From: Streptomyces violaceusniger
GTDB taxonomy: Bacteria; Actinomycetota; Actinomycetes; Streptomycetales; Streptomycetaceae
Length of the DNA stretch: 64,000 nt
Assembly (NCBI GenBank): GCA_005405945.1
Contig: BJHW01000001.1
Span: forward strand, 4,278,001-4,342,000
Reading direction: 5' to 3'
Within the stretch, counting starts at the first letter, position 1. The number at the start of each line of letters is the position of its first letter. The position numbers and the translations under genes were made by a program. The notes beneath the pieces are model-generated. The model was given only the letters and a program-made list of their open reading frames with translations. It made no database searches and was not told the origin of the DNA. Below are positions 1-8,269 of this stretch, piece by piece.

Positions 1-503
1 CGGTGGTGGACGTGGCCCGGGCGCTGGGGGTCAGCCACGGCAGCGTCTACCGCCACTTCCGCTCCAAGACGGCGCTGCGCGAGGCGGTCACCGAGCGGTG
101 GCTGGACCAGGAGCACGACAGCCTGTCCCGCATCGCCCGCGCCAAGGGCCCGGCGGCCGACCGGCTGGAGGACTGGCTGCTCACCCTGTTCGCCGCCAAG
201 CGCCGTAAGGCGGGCGTCGATCCGGAGCTCTTCGCCACGTACCTGGAGCTGGCCACCGAGAACAGCGAGATCACCGCGCGCCACGTCGAGACGTTGATCG
301 ACCAGCTCACCACGATCGTCGAGAGCGGCATCGCGAGCGGGGAGTTCACGATGCGGGACGCCCGTGCCACGGGCCGGGCGCTGTGGGACGCGACGGCGCG
401 GTTCCACGATCCCGTCTACGCGCCGCGGTGGTCGGACCCGGACATGGACCCGGCCTTCGCGGCCGTCTGCGAGCTGCTGCTGGACGGTCTTCGGGCCCGA
501 TAG
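1..503 (+). CDS. TetR-family transcriptional regulator, 5' end outside window
   Basis: The reading frame is open at the window edge, so the true start lies upstream. The first visible residues, VARALGVSHGSVYRHFRSK, are the recognition part of a TetR-type helix-turn-helix, including the typical YRHF turn. About 140 residues follow that look like the helical ligand-binding domain, with an LAxENxEI segment and a final ELLLDGLRAR helix. It would act as a cytoplasmic repressor; its ligand and target are not visible because the upstream neighbour is missing. The stop codon TAG (501-503) runs straight into a GC-rich repeat element. The family call is firm; the function beyond that is unknown. Confidence 0.9.
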   Translation, partial: VVDVARALGVSHGSVYRHFRSKTALREAVTERWLDQEHDSLSRIARAKGPAADRLEDWLLTLFAAKRRKAGVDPELFATYLELATENSEITARHVETLIDQLTTIVESGIASGEFTMRDARATGRALWDATARFHDPVYAPRWSDPDMDPAFAAVCELLLDGLRAR

Positions 504-649
504 GGGTGTCCGGAGGTTCGTGACGCCTGCGGCGGGCCACGCGGGCTCCGCCCCTGGACCCCGGGGTCTGGGGCGGAGCCCCCGCGCGGCGCAGCCGCAT
601 ATCGTCAGGTGTCGGGAAGGGGCGGGGAGGGGATCAGCCCGCCGCAGGC
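502..649. repeat. Stop-codon-adjacent palindromic element, family A copy 1
   Basis: This intergenic element starts at the stop codon of the TetR gene. It has 13-bp inverted arms GCCTGCGGCGGGC (525-537) and GCCCGCCGCAGGC (637-649). Inside them lies a second long hairpin, GGGCTCCGCCCC (543-554) against GGGGCGGAGCCC (570-581). The right part, GGGAAGGGGCGGGGAGGGG at 614 onward, recurs at 35762 and 61587, each time beside another gene's stop codon. It may terminate transcription or stabilise mRNA ends. The rest of the gap up to 736 shows nothing recognisable. Confidence 0.75.
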
Positions 650-736
650 GGCGCGCCCACGCGGGCGGCCACCCCGCCCACGAGGGCCGAGCTCCAGGCC
701 AGCACCCCCCGAAGGCCACCGCCGGTCCGGCCGGGC

Positions 737-1039
737 TCACCCCTGGGACGCGGCCCACCACAGAATGACCGCGGCCACCGCGAAACAGGCCAGCACGATG
801 AGGACGACCTGCCGCCGCGCCGCCGCGTCGGCGGTCATCCGCGGCGAGCCGACGGCCCCGTGCGCCTGGGCGAGGTGATCGAGCCCCTTGTGCCGGGCGC
901 CGCCGTAGGTGATCCGCTCCTGCCAGTCGCAGTGCCGGCAGCCGAGCAGCCGCCGCCGCCCCGGACCGTAGCCGTAGCTCACCTCGAAGACCGTGCCGTC
1001 CTCGCGGATGGCGGTGATGTGGTGCGTCACGCCTCGCAC
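737..1039 (-). CDS. Small protein with C-terminal membrane anchor and Cys/His cluster
   Basis: A protein of about 100 residues read from a GTG at 1039 (a second GTG at 1030 is possible). The middle holds CRHCDW followed by GGARHKGLDHLAQAH, a CxxC plus several histidines that could bind zinc. The C-terminus, VVLIVLACFAVAAVILWWAA, is a single transmembrane helix, so the Cys/His part would face the cytoplasm or be tail-anchored. It lies downstream of glyS on the same strand but is separated from it by a hairpin. I do not recognise the family. Coding potential is supported by GC-rich third positions and the well-formed membrane helix. Confidence 0.6.
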   Translation of the reverse strand: MRGVTHHITAIREDGTVFEVSYGYGPGRRRLLGCRHCDWQERITYGGARHKGLDHLAQAHGAVGSPRMTADAAARRQVVLIVLACFAVAAVILWWAASQG

Positions 1040-1076
1040 GGCTGGTGAACCCCCCGTTCTGCCGAGTCGACGGGCC

Positions 1077-1109
1077 CCGGTGCCACGGACCTCGCGTCCG
1101 CGGCACCGG
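1077..1109 (-). terminator. Hairpin downstream of glyS
   Basis: Nested inverted repeat: CCGGTGCC (1077-1084) pairs with GGCACCGG (1102-1109), and CGGAC pairs with GTCCG inside it. It sits 86 bp past the glyS stop and has no U-tract, as is common for Streptomyces terminators. Confidence 0.55.
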
Positions 1110-1194
1110 AGCCCGTCGTCGGGTATGTGTCCGGTGCCCGTTGGTCCGGGCGCGATGCCCGGGCCGTGGTCCGGGCGCGGCGGCCCTGGCCGGG

Positions 1195-2577
1195 TCAGCA
1201 GCCGATCAGACGGCCACCCAGGTAGGACTGGATCTGATCGAGGGAGATCCGCTCCTGCTTCATCGTGTCGCGCTCGCGCACGGTGACGGCGTTGTCGTCG
1301 AGCGTGTCGAAGTCCACGGTGACGCAGAACGGCGTGCCGATCTCGTCCTGGCGGCGGTAGCGGCGGCCGATCGCGCCCGCGTCGTCGAACTCGATGTTCC
1401 AGTGCTTGCGCAGGTCCGCGGCAAGCCCCTTGGCCTTCGGCGAGAGCTGCGGGTTGCGGGACAGCGGCAGCACCGCGACCTTGACCGGCGCCAGACGCGG
1501 GTCGAGCCGCATCACGGTGCGCTTCTCCATCTTGCCCTTGGCGTTGGGCGCCTCGTCCTCGACATACGCGTCGAGCATGAAGGCCAGCATCGCGCGGCCC
1601 ACGCCCGCCGCCGGCTCGATGACGTAGGGGGTCCAGCGCTCGCCGGCCTCCTGGTCGAAGTACGACAGGTCCTGGCCGGACGCCGCGGAGTGCGCCTTCA
1701 GGTCGTAGTCGGTGCGGTTGGCCACACCCTCCAGCTCGCCCCACTCCGAGCCGCCGAAGTTGAAGCGGTACTCGATGTCAGCGGTGCGCTTGGAGTAGTG
1801 GGAGAGCTTCTCCTTGGGGTGCTCGTACCACCGGATGTTCGCCTCCTGGAGGCCGAGGTCCCGGTACCAGTTCCAGCGCTGCTCCATCCAGTACTCGTGC
1901 CACTTCTCGTCCTCGCCCGGCTTGACGAAGAATTCCATCTCCATCTGCTCGAATTCGCGCGTACGGAAGATGAAGTTGCCCGGCGTGATCTCGTTGCGGA
2001 ACGACTTGCCGACCTGCGCGATACCGAACGGCGGCTTCCGGCGCGAGGTCTGCTGGACGGCGAGGAAGTTGGTGAAGATGCCCTGGGCGGTCTCGGGGCG
2101 CAGATACGCGACCGAGCCGGAGTCCTGGGTCGGGCCGAGGTGGGTGGCGAGCAGCCCGGAGAACTGCTTGGGCTCGGTGAAGCTGCCCTTGTTGCCGCAG
2201 TGCGGGCAGTTGACGTCGGCCAGGCCGTTCTCGGGGAGCCGGCCGTGCTTGGCCTCGTACGCCTCCTCCAGGTGGTCCGCGCGGAACCGCTTGTGGCAGG
2301 AGGTGCACTCGGTCAGCGGGTCCGTGAAGGTGGCGACGTGGCCGGACGCCTCCCACACCTCACGGGCCAGGATCACGGACGAGTCGAGTCCGACGACGTC
2401 GTCACGCGAGGTGACCGTGGAACGCCACCACTGCCGCTTGATGTTCTCCTTCAGCTCCACGCCGAGCGGTCCGTAGTCCCAGGCGGCGCGCTGGCCGCCG
2501 TAGATCTCGCTGCACGGGTAGACGAAGCCACGGCGCTTGCTGAGGCTGACGATGGTGTCGATCTTGTCGGCGGCCAC
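1195..2577 (-). CDS. glyS: Glycyl-tRNA synthetase
   Basis: Cytoplasmic class II aminoacyl-tRNA synthetase of the homodimeric (alpha2) type, which charges tRNA-Gly with glycine. The 460 residues match the usual length. Visible features are the N-terminal YGPLGVELKENIKRQWW segment (residues 35-51), an inserted zinc-binding pair of CxxC motifs (C91/C94 and C124/C127), motif 2 with FRNEITPGNFIFRTREFEQ near residue 195, and motif 3 GVGRAMLAFMLDAY in the C-terminal half. The gene is divergent from the znuACB-zur zinc cluster, so the Zur boxes at 2691-2727 lie in their shared upstream region, though much closer to znuA. The function is secure. Confidence 0.97.
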   Translation of the reverse strand: MAADKIDTIVSLSKRRGFVYPCSEIYGGQRAAWDYGPLGVELKENIKRQWWRSTVTSRDDVVGLDSSVILAREVWEASGHVATFTDPLTECTSCHKRFRADHLEEAYEAKHGRLPENGLADVNCPHCGNKGSFTEPKQFSGLLATHLGPTQDSGSVAYLRPETAQGIFTNFLAVQQTSRRKPPFGIAQVGKSFRNEITPGNFIFRTREFEQMEMEFFVKPGEDEKWHEYWMEQRWNWYRDLGLQEANIRWYEHPKEKLSHYSKRTADIEYRFNFGGSEWGELEGVANRTDYDLKAHSAASGQDLSYFDQEAGERWTPYVIEPAAGVGRAMLAFMLDAYVEDEAPNAKGKMEKRTVMRLDPRLAPVKVAVLPLSRNPQLSPKAKGLAADLRKHWNIEFDDAGAIGRRYRRQDEIGTPFCVTVDFDTLDDNAVTVRERDTMKQERISLDQIQSYLGGRLIGC

Positions 2578-2690
2578 GGTGCTCTCTTCATTGATGACGA
2601 CATTGACGACGAAGCGAATGCTTCAGGTTACCGGCGGCGGCACCCCCGGATCAAATCGATAGCCGAAGCGATCAACAAGAGGACAGTTGT

Positions 2691-2727
2691 TGACAATCGT
2701 TTCCATCTTTGTTGAAAATGAGAGTCA
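2691..2727 (+). promoter_or_regulatory. Two Zur-box-like operators overlapping the znuA promoter
   Basis: TGACAATCGTTTCCA (2691-2705) and TGAAAATGAGAGTCA (2713-2727) both resemble the palindromic actinobacterial Zur box (approximately TGAAAATGATTTTCA, from memory). The first overlaps a -35-like TTGACA (2690-2695). The second covers the likely -10 region and the first base of the znuA start codon. Zinc-loaded Zur bound here would block transcription. The geometry also suggests a leaderless or very short-leader znuA mRNA. Confidence 0.7.
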
Positions 2728-3731
2728 TGAACATACGCCGCCTCAGGCCCACGACCGCCCTCGTCGGAGCCGCCGCACTGGGTCTGACCACCCTCACAGC
2801 CTGCTCCACCAACGCCGGGGACGGAAGGACGGACGGCAAGCTGGATGTGGTGGCGTCGTTCTACCCCATGCAGTTCCTCGCCCAGCGGATCGGCGGGAAC
2901 GCCGTCCATGTCTCCTCCCTGACCAAGCCCGGCGTCGAACCGCACGATCTGGAGATCAGCCCCCGGCAGACCGCCGATCTCAGCGAGGCCGGTCTCGTGG
3001 TCTACCTCAAGGGGCTCCAGCCCTCCGTCGACCGGGCCATCGCCCAGGCCGAGCCGAAACACGTCGCCGACGCCGCCTCGTACACCTCGCTGGAGGACCA
3101 CGGCACGGAGGTCGAGGGCGAGCACGGGCACGGCGGCGAGGACGAGGCGGGGCACGAGGGCGAGAAAGGCCACGACGCCCACGAGGGGCACGACCACTCC
3201 GGCGACGCGGCCGCCGACCCCCACATCTGGCTGGATCCGGTGCGCTACGCCCAGGTGGCCAAGGGCGTCGGCAAGGCGCTGGAGAAGGCCGACCCCGATC
3301 ACTCCGCGACCTATAAGAAGAACACCACCGCCCTGGTCAAGGAGCTGAGCGCGCTCGATCAGGACTTCCGGAGCGGTTTGAAGGGCCGTTCTTCGGACAC
3401 CTTCATCACGACCCATGCCGCCTTCGGCTATCTCGCCGAGCGCTACGGCCTGCGGCAGGAGGCGATCTCCGGGCTCGACCCCGAGTCCGAGCCCAGCCCG
3501 GCCCGGGTCAAGGGGCTGCACACCATAGCCAAGAAGGACAAGGTCAACACCGTCTTCTTCGAGACCCTGGTGAGCGACCGCACGGCCAAGACGCTGGCGG
3601 GCGATCTCCATCTGCGGACCGATGTGCTGGACCCGATCGAGGGCATCGGCTCCAAGTCAAGGGGCGATGACTACATCCAGGTCATGCGAGCCAATCTGAA
3701 GGCGCTGGAGAAGGCGCTGGGCGCCAAGTGA
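2727..3731 (+). CDS. znuA: Zinc ABC transporter substrate-binding lipoprotein
   Basis: Extracellular, membrane-anchored zinc-binding component of a high-affinity ZnuABC-type importer (cluster A-I fold). From the ATG at 2727 the product has 334 residues. It has a lipoprotein signal (MNIRRLRP, hydrophobic core, lipobox LTAC), then VVASFYPMQFLAQRIGG and HDLEISPRQ, which are typical of the family. A histidine/acid-rich loop follows (GHGGEDEAGHEGEKGHDAHE...), then DPHIWLDP. The His-rich loop is the usual mark of zinc rather than manganese specificity. In-frame TTG (2709) and ATG (2718) starts exist, but 2727 gives the best signal peptide. First gene of the znuA-znuC-znuB-zur cluster. Confidence 0.93.
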   Translation: MNIRRLRPTTALVGAAALGLTTLTACSTNAGDGRTDGKLDVVASFYPMQFLAQRIGGNAVHVSSLTKPGVEPHDLEISPRQTADLSEAGLVVYLKGLQPSVDRAIAQAEPKHVADAASYTSLEDHGTEVEGEHGHGGEDEAGHEGEKGHDAHEGHDHSGDAAADPHIWLDPVRYAQVAKGVGKALEKADPDHSATYKKNTTALVKELSALDQDFRSGLKGRSSDTFITTHAAFGYLAERYGLRQEAISGLDPESEPSPARVKGLHTIAKKDKVNTVFFETLVSDRTAKTLAGDLHLRTDVLDPIEGIGSKSRGDDYIQVMRANLKALEKALGAK

Positions 3732-3742
3732 CGGAGGAAGCC

Positions 3743-4657
3743 ATGGAAGCCGAGGAGGCCCGGACATCCGGGGCGGCGGGGAATTCCGGGATGGCGGGGA
3801 ATTCCGGGGCGGCTCGCGAGGAATCCGGGGTGGCCGAGGCGCCGCCCACAGCCCGGGCGGCGGCACCGGCGGAGGACCCGGCGGAGGACCCGGCCGCGGA
3901 CCCCATATCCCTGCGCGGCGCCACCGCCACCCTCGGTGGCCGGCCCGTGCTGCGCGGCATCGATCTGACCGTCCGCCGCGGCGAGGTCGTGGCGCTGCTC
4001 GGCGCCAACGGCTCGGGCAAGTCCACCGCCGTACGGTCCATCGTCGGCCAGGTGCCGCTCAGCGGCGGTGAGCTGACCCTCTTCGGCATCCCCCGCCGCC
4101 GCTTCCGCGACTGGGCCCGGATCGGTTACGTACCGCAGCGCACCACCGCCGCCAGCGGCGTCCCCGCGACCGTGCGCGAGGTCGTCTCGGCGGGGCGGCT
4201 GGCCCGCCGCCGGTTCGGCCCGCCGCGCAAGGCCGACCGGGCGGCCGTCCAGCGGGCCCTGGAGCTCGTCGGCATGGCCGACCGCGCCCGGGACCCGGTG
4301 AGCGCCCTGTCCGGCGGTCAGCACCAGCGCGTACTGATCGCCCGCGCCCTCGCGGGCGAACCGGAGCTGCTGATCATGGACGAGCCGATGGCCGGGGTCG
4401 ACCTCGCCAGCCAGGAGATCCTCGCGGGCACCCTCCGCGAGCAGGTCGCGGGCGGCTCCACGGTCCTGCTCGTCCTGCATGAGCTGGGCCCGCTGGAGCC
4501 GCTGATCGACCGCGCGGTGGTGCTCCGCGACGGCTGTGTCGTCCACGACGGACCGCCGCCCAAGGCCGTGGGCCAGCACGCGCTGCCCGGCCACGATCAC
4601 GTCCATCCCCATGCGGCGCCCGACGCCGAACCGATCCGGACAGGGTTGCTGACCTGA
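3743..4657 (+). CDS. znuC: Zinc ABC transporter ATP-binding protein with long low-complexity N-terminus
   Basis: Cytoplasmic ATPase that powers the zinc importer. It has Walker A GANGSGKST, signature LSGGQHQR and Walker B ELLIMDEP. I chose ATG 3743 because GGAGGA (3733-3738) precedes it at good spacing; a GTG at 3728 overlaps the znuA stop. Two oddities: about 50 extra N-terminal residues of Ala/Gly/Ser/Glu repeats (GNSGMAGNSGAA, PAEDPAEDPAADP) come before the ABC fold, encoded by near-repeated DNA; and the C-terminus is histidine-rich (GQHALPGHDHVHPHAAP), plausibly a metal-sensing or storage tail. It lies one base from znuB, so translation is probably coupled. Confidence 0.93.
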   Translation: MEAEEARTSGAAGNSGMAGNSGAAREESGVAEAPPTARAAAPAEDPAEDPAADPISLRGATATLGGRPVLRGIDLTVRRGEVVALLGANGSGKSTAVRSIVGQVPLSGGELTLFGIPRRRFRDWARIGYVPQRTTAASGVPATVREVVSAGRLARRRFGPPRKADRAAVQRALELVGMADRARDPVSALSGGQHQRVLIARALAGEPELLIMDEPMAGVDLASQEILAGTLREQVAGGSTVLLVLHELGPLEPLIDRAVVLRDGCVVHDGPPPKAVGQHALPGHDHVHPHAAPDAEPIRTGLLT

Positions 4658-4658
4658 G

Positions 4659-5530
4659 ATGCTCGAGATCCTCGACTACGCCTTCATGCAGCGGGCCCTG
4701 CTCGCCGCCGTCCTGGTGGGCATCACCGCGCCCGCCGTCGGCATCTACCTCGTCCAGCGCCGCCAGGCGATCATGGGCGACGGTATCGGCCATGTCGCCC
4801 TCACCGGCGTCGCCCTCGGCTTCCTGACCGGCACCAACCCGGTGTGGACCGCCGTCGCCGTCTCCGCCCTCGGCGCGATCCTCATGGAGCTGATCCGCTG
4901 GTACGGCAAGACCCGCGGCGATCTCGCGCTCGCGATGCTCTTCTACGGCGGGATGGCGGGCGGTGTGCTGCTGATCAACCTCTCGCCGACCGGCTCCAAC
5001 GCCAACCTGACCACCTATCTCTTTGGCTCGATCACGACGGTCTCCCCGAGGACGTCGTCGCGATCTCCCTGCTGGCCGCCTTCGTCGTACTGATCACCCT
5101 GGGCCTGCGCCGCCAGCTGTTCGCGGTCTGCCAGGACGAGGAGTTCGCCCGGGTGACCGGCCTCCCGGTGCGCACGCTCAACCTGCTGCTGGCCGTCACC
5201 GCGGCCGTCACGGTCACCGTCGCCATGCGCGTCGTGGGCCTGCTCCTGGTCAGCGCCCTGATGGTGGTCCCGGTCGCCGCCGCCCAGCAGGCCACCCGGG
5301 GCTTCGCGATGACGCTCGCGCTGGCGATCACCATCGGCGTCGTGGTGACCCTGTCCGGCACGGTCTTCTCGTTCTACAAGAACGTCCCGCCCGGCGCGAG
5401 CATCGTCGTCCTCGCCATCGGCGTCTTCGCCATGATCACGGCGCTGGCCGCCCCCTTGGCGAAAAGACGCGCTCAACGGGTGGCGGCGGCCGATGAACGA
5501 TGCACCCTGAGGGACGATGTACTCGTATAG
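4659..5530 (+). CDS. znuB: Zinc ABC transporter permease, frameshifted in this sequence
   Basis: Integral-membrane permease of the ZnuABC importer. The first 130 residues (MLEILDYAFMQRALLAAVLVG through NLTTYLFGSITTVS) read in one frame. The remaining hydrophobic helices (EDVVAISLLAAFVVLITLGLR through VFAMITALAAPLAKRR) continue in another. The break is at the CCCC run 5044-5047; one extra C restores a continuous 290-residue permease of normal family length. No other damage is seen, so I treat it as a probable base-calling error rather than a dead gene. If the deletion were real, zinc import by this system would be lost. It lies between znuC and zur on the same strand. Confidence 0.88.
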
Positions 5531-5684
5531 TCCACTGCTCCTGGTCCACCGCTCGGCTCCGTAGCCCGTCCCATCAGTCTCGTCCGCTACCCGAGCGATA
5601 ACTGGCACAATGGCCGGGCAGAAGGCGCAGTGGGCGCGGAACGAGCCCGAGGGCGACGGAGCATCCGAGGTTGAGGAGGCAGCT

Positions 5685-6110
5685 GTGGCGACCGCCGGTC
5701 CCCCAGTACACGGCCGGTCCACCAGGCAGCGCGCCGCGGTGGCGGCGGCACTGGACGAGGTGGACGAGTTCCGCAGTGCGCAGGAGCTCCACGACATGCT
5801 CAAGCACCGGGGCGACTCGGTCGGCCTGACCACCGTCTACCGCACCCTCCAGTCCCTCGCCGACGCCGGCGAGGTCGACGTCCTCCGCACCACGGAGGGC
5901 GAGGCGGTCTACCGCCGGTGCAACAGCGAGGAGCACCACCACCACCTGGTCTGCCGCGCCTGCGGCAAGGCGGTCGAGGTGGAGGGCCCAGCCGTCGAGA
6001 AGTGGGCCGACGCGATCGCCGCCGAGCACGGCTTCGTGGACGTGGCCCACACGATCGAAATCTTCGGCACCTGCGGCGACTGCGCCGCGGCAAAGACCTC
6101 CCAGGGCTGA
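5685..6110 (+). CDS. zur: Zinc uptake regulator Zur (Fur family)
   Basis: Zinc-dependent repressor of the Fur superfamily, 141 residues from GTG 5685. That start is favoured by the GAGGAGG ribosome-binding site at 5673-5679 and by agreement with my recollection of the S. coelicolor Zur start (TAGPPVxGR). The N-terminal winged helix has FRSAQELHDML and VGLTTVYRTLQSLADAGEVD. The C-terminal dimerisation domain has an HHHH cluster (residues 84-87) and two CxxC pairs (C90/C93, C130/C133) for the structural zinc. It should bind the two boxes in front of znuA, closing a zinc-feedback circuit. The 154 bp before it hold no clear gene. Confidence 0.95.
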   Translation: MATAGPPVHGRSTRQRAAVAAALDEVDEFRSAQELHDMLKHRGDSVGLTTVYRTLQSLADAGEVDVLRTTEGEAVYRRCNSEEHHHHLVCRACGKAVEVEGPAVEKWADAIAAEHGFVDVAHTIEIFGTCGDCAAAKTSQG

Positions 6111-6139
6111 GTCCCACGCCGGTGGGTCACCCCCACGTC

Positions 6140-6419
6140 GTGCTGTTGGCCGTGCCCGTGCTGAGCCCTGGAGTGTCGCTGCGGCTGCAGTACGCGGGGA
6201 TCCCGCGCCCGGGACGCGGGCCCGCTGGAGCATGACGGCAGCCTGCGCGCCTCGCGCTCCCCGAAGGCCCGGTGGCTGGTGCGGGCGGTGCGCCTCGGGC
6301 TGAGCCGCGAGGACGCGCGCCGCGAGCGGTTCGGCGTCGCGCTGTATGTGGACTTCGCGGCGACGCCGGGTGACCGGGCCGCGTACCGGAGGGGCTGGGG
6401 CGCGCCGAAATCGGATTGA
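6140..6419 (+). pseudogene. Unrecognised coding fragment downstream of zur, frame broken
   Basis: Two adjoining frames show strong Streptomyces-style codon use. One is VLLAVPVLSPGVSLRLQYAG, ending near IPRPG; the other, starting DAGPLEHDGSLRAS, includes ARWLVRAVRLGLSREDARRE and ends GRGWGAPKSD-like before TGA (6417-6419). Adding one G to the GGG at 6211-6213 joins them into one product of about 90 residues. No clear ribosome-binding site or family was recognised. It may be a small hypothetical gene or a remnant. From 6420 to 6680 I see no gene, only the upstream region of the MFS gene. Confidence 0.35.
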
Positions 6420-6680
6420 TCTCGGTGGGGGTTGTGGGTACCGTGCCCGACGTGATGAGCCCTGAATCAGACAGAACGGAGCCGCCGGTCGCTCGGCGGC
6501 GAGTCGTTCTCTGACCAACTGACCTGGTTTCTGCTGACCTCGTTTCTGGGTCGATCTCGCTTCCAGCGACCGGACACGACTCCGTGTGTCTGGTTCCGTT
6601 TCGGGCTCGTGACGTAGTCCGACGTCCAGCACGCGGCCGCTCTTGCCCGCATTCGCTCATCCATCGCTGGAGTCGACCTC

Positions 6681-7847
6681 TTGCCTGTCTTCCTTTATGT
6701 CCTCGCGCTCGCCGTCTTCGCGCAAGGAACGTCCGAGTTCATGCTGTCCGGTCTCGTACCGGGAATCGCCCGCGACCTCTCCGTATCGGTGGGAGCCGCG
6801 GCGAGTCTGACGTCCGCGTATGCGATCGGGATGATCGTCGGCGCCCCGGTGATGGCCGCGTTGAGCGCGCGCTGGCCGCGGCGCCGCGCGCTGGCGGGCT
6901 TTCTGACGGCCTTCGTCGTGGTGCATGTGATCGGGGCGGTCACCACGGACTTCGCCGTGCTCTTCGGAACGCGTGTCGTCGCCGCGATCGTCAACGCCGG
7001 TTTCCTGGCGGTCGCGATGTCCGTGGCGACGGCCCTCGTCCCCGGGGAGCGGCGCGGCAGGGCCACCGCCGTTCTTCTCTCCGGGGTCACGCTGTCGTGC
7101 GTCGCGGGCGTTCCCGCGGGGGCGCTGCTCGGGGACTGGTCCGGCTGGCGTTCCGCGTTCTGGGCCGTGGCCGCCCTGTGCCTGCCCGCGCTGGCGCTGG
7201 TCTTCCGCCGGGCGCCCGCCGACGCGGCGGGTCGGGAGGAGGTCTCGGTCCGGCGGGAGGCGCGTGCGTTGCGGTCGCGTCCGGTGCGGTGGGCGATGGT
7301 CCTCGCGGCCGTGGTGAACGGGGCGACCTTCGCGACCTTCGCCTACCTGGCCGTCATCGCCACGGACATCGCCCACCTTCCGGCCGCCGCGGTCCCGGCC
7401 CTGCTCGCCGCGTTCGGGGTGGGCGCGTTCGCGGGGGTGACCACGGCCGGGCGCACGGCCGACGGCGGGCTCGGGAGGGGCCTGCTCCTGGCACTGTGCG
7501 TCCTGCCGGTGGGGTGGGCTCTCCTCGCCGTGACCAGCCCTTACCCGGCCCCGCTCTTCGTCGTGACGATCGTCCAGGGCGGCCTGTCGTTCGGCATCGG
7601 CTCAACGCTCGTCGCCCGCGTCATGCATGTCGCGCCCCAGGCCCCTTCGCTGGGCGGCTCGTTCGCCACGGTCGCGCTGAACGCGGGCGCGTTTCTGGGC
7701 CCGTTGACCGCGGGCGCGGCGACCGGGGCGACGGGCGACTACCGGGACGCGGCGTGGGTCAGCGCCGCCCTGGCCGCGACGGCGGTCGCCGCCGTCGCGG
7801 CGTCCCGGGCAGGGGTCGCCCGCGCCGGGGTCGGGGAAGCCGGGTAA
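6681..7847 (+). CDS. MFS drug exporter, chloramphenicol-resistance (Cmx/CmlR) type
   Basis: Inner-membrane major-facilitator antiporter of 388 residues with about 12 hydrophobic helices. The start, PVFLYVLALAVFAQGTSEFM, followed by LSGLVPGIARDLSVSVGAA, and the motif GAPVMAALSARWPRRRALAG (motif A region) match the Cmx/CmlR chloramphenicol-exporter subfamily as I remember it. The start is TTG 6681 with GGAG at 6669-6672; an upstream start cannot be excluded. Its 3' end overlaps the tail of a decayed AraC gene on the other strand. Substrate specificity for phenicols is an inference from sequence flavour only. Confidence 0.85.
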   Translation: MPVFLYVLALAVFAQGTSEFMLSGLVPGIARDLSVSVGAAASLTSAYAIGMIVGAPVMAALSARWPRRRALAGFLTAFVVVHVIGAVTTDFAVLFGTRVVAAIVNAGFLAVAMSVATALVPGERRGRATAVLLSGVTLSCVAGVPAGALLGDWSGWRSAFWAVAALCLPALALVFRRAPADAAGREEVSVRREARALRSRPVRWAMVLAAVVNGATFATFAYLAVIATDIAHLPAAAVPALLAAFGVGAFAGVTTAGRTADGGLGRGLLLALCVLPVGWALLAVTSPYPAPLFVVTIVQGGLSFGIGSTLVARVMHVAPQAPSLGGSFATVALNAGAFLGPLTAGAATGATGDYRDAAWVSAALAATAVAAVAASRAGVARAGVGEAG

Positions 7848-8190
7848 CCTCCGCGGGAGGCGCCAGTGGGCGCCCGGCTGAAGCTTGCGCGATAGGCCGT
7901 GGGAGTGAGTCCCACCCGACTGACCATGTGCTTGCGCAGGGAGTCCGCGCTGCCCAGACCGCTCTTCCCGGCCACCTGATCCATGGGCAGCCCGGTGGTC
8001 TCCAGCAGCTCTCTGGCCCGGTCGATGCGCTGGTGCAGCAACCATGGGAGCGGGCTCAGCCCGGTCTCCGCTTGGAAACGCCGGCTGAGGGTGCGCACGC
8101 TCATCTTGGCGTGACCGGCCAGGTCGGCCAGGGTGAGCGGGCGATCGAGGTGTGCGAGCGCCCAGGCGCGGGTGGGGGCGAGAGAGGTGC
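7739..8190 (-). pseudogene. Truncated AraC/GlxA-type regulator remnant
   Basis: The C-terminal double helix-turn-helix of an AraC-family regulator is well preserved: TRAWALAHLDRPLTLADLAG, MSVRTLSRRFQAETGLSPL, then SLRKHMVSRVGLTPTAYRAS. No start codon, no ribosome-binding site and no DJ-1/PfpI-like N-terminal domain are found upstream; the frame closes near 8276, inside the end of the SDR gene. The normal C-terminal stop also seems lost, so the frame runs on into the MFS gene on the opposite strand. It reads as a decayed gene whose first two thirds were deleted. A single homopolymer fix does not repair it. Confidence 0.7.
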
Positions 8191-8269
8191 CGCGCCACCC
8201 CGGCGAACGACGTGCTCCGGGAAGTGATCCAGATGTGCTGTCCGGGGACGTTGGTGACGGGCGACGCGG

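Noticed and set aside
1045..2715. A 556-residue open frame on the plus strand opposite glyS
   Set aside because: Shadow of the glyS gene; all recognisable aminoacyl-tRNA synthetase motifs are on the minus strand.
5044..5047. Programmed ribosomal frameshifting in znuB
   Set aside because: The same single-base loss occurs in eight other unrelated genes at G/C runs, with no slippery heptamer or stimulatory structure in common. A sequencing cause explains all of them at once.
6584..8227. A 547-residue plus-strand frame overlapping the MFS gene
   Set aside because: It is an out-of-frame Arg/Gly-rich reading with no hydrophobic helices; the membrane transporter frame is the real gene.
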